Positions 61,281 through 64,000 of a stretch of 64,000 bases of DNA are shown piece by piece (the first letter of the stretch is position 1; each line of letters begins with the position of its first letter). Source of the stretch: Sphingobacterium sp. LZ7M1. GTDB lineage: Bacteria > Bacteroidota > Bacteroidia > Sphingobacteriales > Sphingobacteriaceae. The stretch lies in NCBI RefSeq assembly GCF_024296865.1, contig NZ_CP101134.1, forward strand, positions 3,286,001 through 3,350,000, given 5' to 3'. Under the pieces are notes generated by a model. The model was not told where the DNA came from. It searched no databases and saw nothing but the letters and a program-made list of their open reading frames with translations. The position numbers and the translations under genes were made by a program.

Positions 61281-63676
61281 GTTGGATTACTGTCAGACAT
61301 CATTTGATAAGCCGTTTCCACGACATCATCAACAGCTGGTTTAGTAAAATAGTCACCATCAGAACCGTAAGGCGGACGATGAGCTTTTGCAGTCAAGGTT
61401 TTAGGTTGTCCATCCAAATGGTAATAACCACCTTGTTTTTCCAATATTTCATGGGTGATATAAGAAGAGGCTCCTCCAGGGAAATCTTCATCCACCACTA
61501 ATAATCTATTTGTTTTCTTTAAGGATTCAACGGAAATCTTGTCTCTATCGAACGGTTGCAAACATTGAGCATCAATGATTTCTATGGAAACACCCAATTT
61601 ATCCAATTCCAAAGCAGCTTCTTGCACAATCCTAAGTGTTGATCCATAAGACACTACCGTAATATCAGCACCTTCCCTTATCTTTTCAGCTTTCCCAATC
61701 GGAACGGTAAATTCACTGATATTGACCGGCATTTTCTCTTTCAATCTATAGCCATTCAGACATTCTACCACTACTGCAGGTTCATCGGATCTAAGAAGCG
61801 TATTATACATTCCAGCAGCTTGGGTCATGTTCCTTGGCACACAGATATGCATTCCTCTCAAACCGCCCAAAAGCACTGACATCGGTGATCCAGAATGCCA
61901 AATACCTTCCAATCGATGACCACGGGTCCTTACGATCAAAGGAGCTCTTTGCCTTCCTTTTGTTCTATAACTCAAACTCGCTAAATCATCGCTGAGAACA
62001 GGCATTGCGTAAATCAGATAATCCAAATATTGAATTTCAGCAATAGGCCTAAAGCCACGAACAGCTAAGCCTATCCCCTTTCCAATTATTGCAGACTCCC
62101 GAATTCCGGTATCGAAGATCCTCTGGCTCCCAAATTCTTCTTGCAAGCCTGCGAATCCTTGATTTACATCACCAATCTTACCAACATCTTCTCCGAATGC
62201 CAACAGTCGCGCATCTTTATCAAAATTAGCTTTGAAGCAAGCATTCAGTACCTCACGACCATCCACTATAGGAGAATCCTGATCAAATTCAGCAGGAACG
62301 GTTTCCACTAACAGTGGAGAATATTTAGTATCAACGAATAGCTTATCGTTAAATCGATCATGGTTAATTTTCTGTTTTTCGCGGAACCAGGATATCAACT
62401 CTTCTTTCCCTAAAACATCCACTCCACGAAGCTCCCTAATGACGCGTCTGACATTTACATAAACCTCCTTAAGAGAAGGCTCTGTAGTCGACAACAAGGT
62501 TTTTAAAGGTATCTCAGCAGCATGATGATTGATCCCTTCCAACTTAGCAATAGCTTCCTGTAGGTCCACCTGAAGCGTTTTTCTATAATCTGCCCAGGCA
62601 CGTTTCTGTTCTTTCCTCACGAAATCCTTTGCTTCCGAATCGAGAGCTGCCAATTCTTCCTCGGTAGCCATTCCAGAATCTATCAACCAATCCCGCATTT
62701 TCTTATTGCAATCAAACTCGGTTTCCCATTCCAATCGTTCATGGCTTTTATAGCGTTCATGCGATCCGGAGGTGGAGTGACCTTGCGGTTGGGTCATTTC
62801 GACAACATGCACCAGGCAAGGTTTACTGTTGTTTCTGGCAAAATCCGCAGCTTTCTCATATACCTCGCAGAGACCGGCATAATCCCAGCCTTTCACGCGA
62901 AATATTTCAAATCCAGGACCAGCTTCATCCTCCTGAAAACCTCTCAGCAGAGCAGAGATATCACCTTTGGTGGTTTGGATTTCATTAGGAACGGAGATTC
63001 CATAACCGTCATCCCAAATGGAGATCACGACAGGCAGTTGCTTCACACCGGCAGCATTCACCGTTTCCCAGAACACCCCTTCCGAGGTCGCGGCGTTTCC
63101 TATCGTACAGAAAACCACCTCTTGTCCATCATTGCTAAACTTATCTTTATGGGAGAGATTAGGATTGTTTTTATAAAGTTTCGATGCCAATCCTAAACCA
63201 AGGATCCTTGACATCTGTCCACCGGTGGTGGAAATATCAGAAAAGCAGTTAACCTGCTTGGTTTGGTCGATCCACTCACCGTCCTCATTCAGAAGAGGCG
63301 TGGCGAAGTGGGCCACCATTTGTCTTCCCGCAGAAGATGGATCCGCTTCTACATCAGGATTAGCATACAATTGCGAAAAGAAATTATAGACATTGCTGAT
63401 CCCTAGGGCGAAAGCCAAAGTTTGGTCCCTATAATACCCTGATCGCCAATCCCCAGGTTTAAAAACCTTGGATAGAGCAATCTGAGCCAATTCCTTACCA
63501 TCTCCGAAAATTCCAAATTTAGCTTTGCCTGTAAGCACTTCCTTTCTTCCCAATAGACTGACAAATCGGCTTTGCGTGGCTAGTTTATAATCTTCTATGA
63601 GTACCTGGCGGAATTCCTCGTAGCTTATTTTTGATGTATTATATTGCACTGATCGTGTCGTATTTAATTCTGACAT
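61259..63676 (-). CDS. Fused E1 alpha/beta thiamine-dependent 2-oxoacid dehydrogenase
   Basis: An 805-residue single-chain E1 component. Residues ~1-400 correspond to the alpha subunit (TPP-binding CTIGNAATSEGVFWETVNAAG followed by ISIWDDGYGISVPNEIQTTK). Residues ~465-805 correspond to the beta subunit (LLAFGEDVGKIGDVNQGFAG, TGIRESAIIGKGIGLAVRGF, PIAEIQYLDYLIYAM, LLVVDEDFPGGASSYIT). It most likely decarboxylates branched-chain 2-oxoacids, but pyruvate cannot be excluded. Where the common TPP motif reads GDG...NN this protein has GNA...DDG. A TATTTTTG -7-like box lies on the minus strand at 63697-63704, 21 bp from the ATG. Confidence 0.92.
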   Translation of the reverse strand: MSELNTTRSVQYNTSKISYEEFRQVLIEDYKLATQSRFVSLLGRKEVLTGKAKFGIFGDGKELAQIALSKVFKPGDWRSGYYRDQTLAFALGISNVYNFFSQLYANPDVEADPSSAGRQMVAHFATPLLNEDGEWIDQTKQVNCFSDISTTGGQMSRILGLGLASKLYKNNPNLSHKDKFSNDGQEVVFCTIGNAATSEGVFWETVNAAGVKQLPVVISIWDDGYGISVPNEIQTTKGDISALLRGFQEDEAGPGFEIFRVKGWDYAGLCEVYEKAADFARNNSKPCLVHVVEMTQPQGHSTSGSHERYKSHERLEWETEFDCNKKMRDWLIDSGMATEEELAALDSEAKDFVRKEQKRAWADYRKTLQVDLQEAIAKLEGINHHAAEIPLKTLLSTTEPSLKEVYVNVRRVIRELRGVDVLGKEELISWFREKQKINHDRFNDKLFVDTKYSPLLVETVPAEFDQDSPIVDGREVLNACFKANFDKDARLLAFGEDVGKIGDVNQGFAGLQEEFGSQRIFDTGIRESAIIGKGIGLAVRGFRPIAEIQYLDYLIYAMPVLSDDLASLSYRTKGRQRAPLIVRTRGHRLEGIWHSGSPMSVLLGGLRGMHICVPRNMTQAAGMYNTLLRSDEPAVVVECLNGYRLKEKMPVNISEFTVPIGKAEKIREGADITVVSYGSTLRIVQEAALELDKLGVSIEIIDAQCLQPFDRDKISVESLKKTNRLLVVDEDFPGGASSYITHEILEKQGGYYHLDGQPKTLTAKAHRPPYGSDGDYFTKPAVDDVVETAYQMMSDSNPTTFPPIF

Positions 63677-63696
63677 TAAAGTGGTTCCTTTTTTAA

Positions 63697-63704
63697 CAAA
63701 AATA
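63697..63704 (-). promoter_or_regulatory. Candidate -7 box for the E1 gene
   Basis: TATTTTTG on the minus strand (TAnnTTTG), 21 bp before the start codon; -33 motif not evident. Confidence 0.45.
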
Positions 63705-63819
63705 AGAAAATAAACGAGTTTATCTTACCCTAATTGTCCTTTAAATCCCATCATTTTTGAATAAAACACTTTACATTAAGACAATAATCCTTACTTTTAG
63801 CCGTATTTTCAAAGGACTT

Positions 63820-64000
63820 ATGAGTAACATACATTTTTTTGATGCTAATGCGGGATCCGGGAATTTAGGAGATCTTGAAAAAACACTAGTCATTAACAAC
63901 CTGCTAACAATCCCTTTAGAAAAGAGGAACAATGATTGGGTAGCGGAGTTTATCGATAATATTGCTGAAGCAAACCTAGCGGTATCCGAACCAGAGATCA
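63820..64000 (+). CDS. Unidentified protein, N-terminal part only
   Basis: The frame is open from ATG 63820 to the window edge (60 codons). It begins MSNIHFFDANAGSGNLGDLE and continues with mixed charged and hydrophobic residues, without a signal peptide or TM segment. I do not recognise the family. It is divergent from the E1 gene with a 143-bp gap. Confidence 0.6.
   Translation, partial: MSNIHFFDANAGSGNLGDLEKTLVINNLLTIPLEKRNNDWVAEFIDNIAEANLAVSEPEI

Overview
The window looks like a chromosomal segment of a low-GC Gram-negative Bacteroidota, most likely Sphingobacteriaceae (Sphingobacterium or a close relative). The reasons are: -7 promoter boxes of the TAnnTTTG type, weak or absent Shine-Dalgarno sites, many Cys-lipoproteins and outer-membrane proteins, a fimbrillin-type domain, a fused E1 alpha/beta 2-oxoacid dehydrogenase, a GNAT-nitrilase fusion and a DAHP synthase-chorismate mutase fusion. 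I see no rRNA, tRNA, CRISPR array, transposase, phage gene or replication origin.

Layout. 0-9 kb: the 3' end of an E2 acyltransferase gene, an outer-membrane protein, two tandem LTA-synthase-like phosphotransferases, valS, a PepSY-like lipoprotein and an HdeD-family membrane protein. 9-16 kb: a TetR-controlled RND efflux operon (tetR-tolC-adaptor-permease) with matching palindromic operators, then a small heat-shock protein. 16-32 kb: mostly housekeeping genes (folB, DUF1080 hydrolase, GNAT-nitrilase, M42 peptidase, lgt, Bcr/CflA transporter, aroQ, RemB/Wzi-like outer-membrane protein, GH125 mannosidase, murI, sufS-sufE, acyl-ACP desaturase). 32-44 kb: an accessory-looking stretch in which three non-coding regions (32.4-33.4, 39.1-40.5 and 42.2-43.7 kb) carry copies of one mosaic repeat family. 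Between them lie an AraC regulator, a Zn-alcohol dehydrogenase, a marR-flavoprotein reductase-ferredoxin operon, an NDH-2-like oxidoreductase and a fimbrillin-SUMF1 fusion lipoprotein. 44-53 kb: a PolX-like protein with a degenerate polymerase domain, an M1 peptidase and the rod-shape operon mreB-mreC-mreD-PBP2-rodA. 53-55.4 kb: a convergent DMT transporter-YigZ-uridine phosphorylase operon. 55.5-61.2 kb: the aromatic amino-acid operon pheA-DAHPS/CM-aroA-aroC-ROK kinase. 61.2-64 kb: the fused E1 dehydrogenase and the start of an unidentified gene.

The most interesting signal is in front of pheA. A consensus promoter is followed by a 21-codon leader ORF with nine aromatic codons, six of them consecutive. 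After it come an RNA segment that overlaps the leader stop region, a complementary segment, and a U-tailed terminator hairpin. This has the geometry of ribosome-mediated transcription attenuation sensing Phe, Tyr and Trp together and controlling an operon that contains the first step, the late common steps and the Phe branch of aromatic synthesis. Second in interest is the mosaic repeat family: different modules are tandemly expanded in different copies (5 x 86/87 bp in one, 4 x 62-64 bp in another), and two same-orientation copies flank the fimbrillin-SUMF1 gene.
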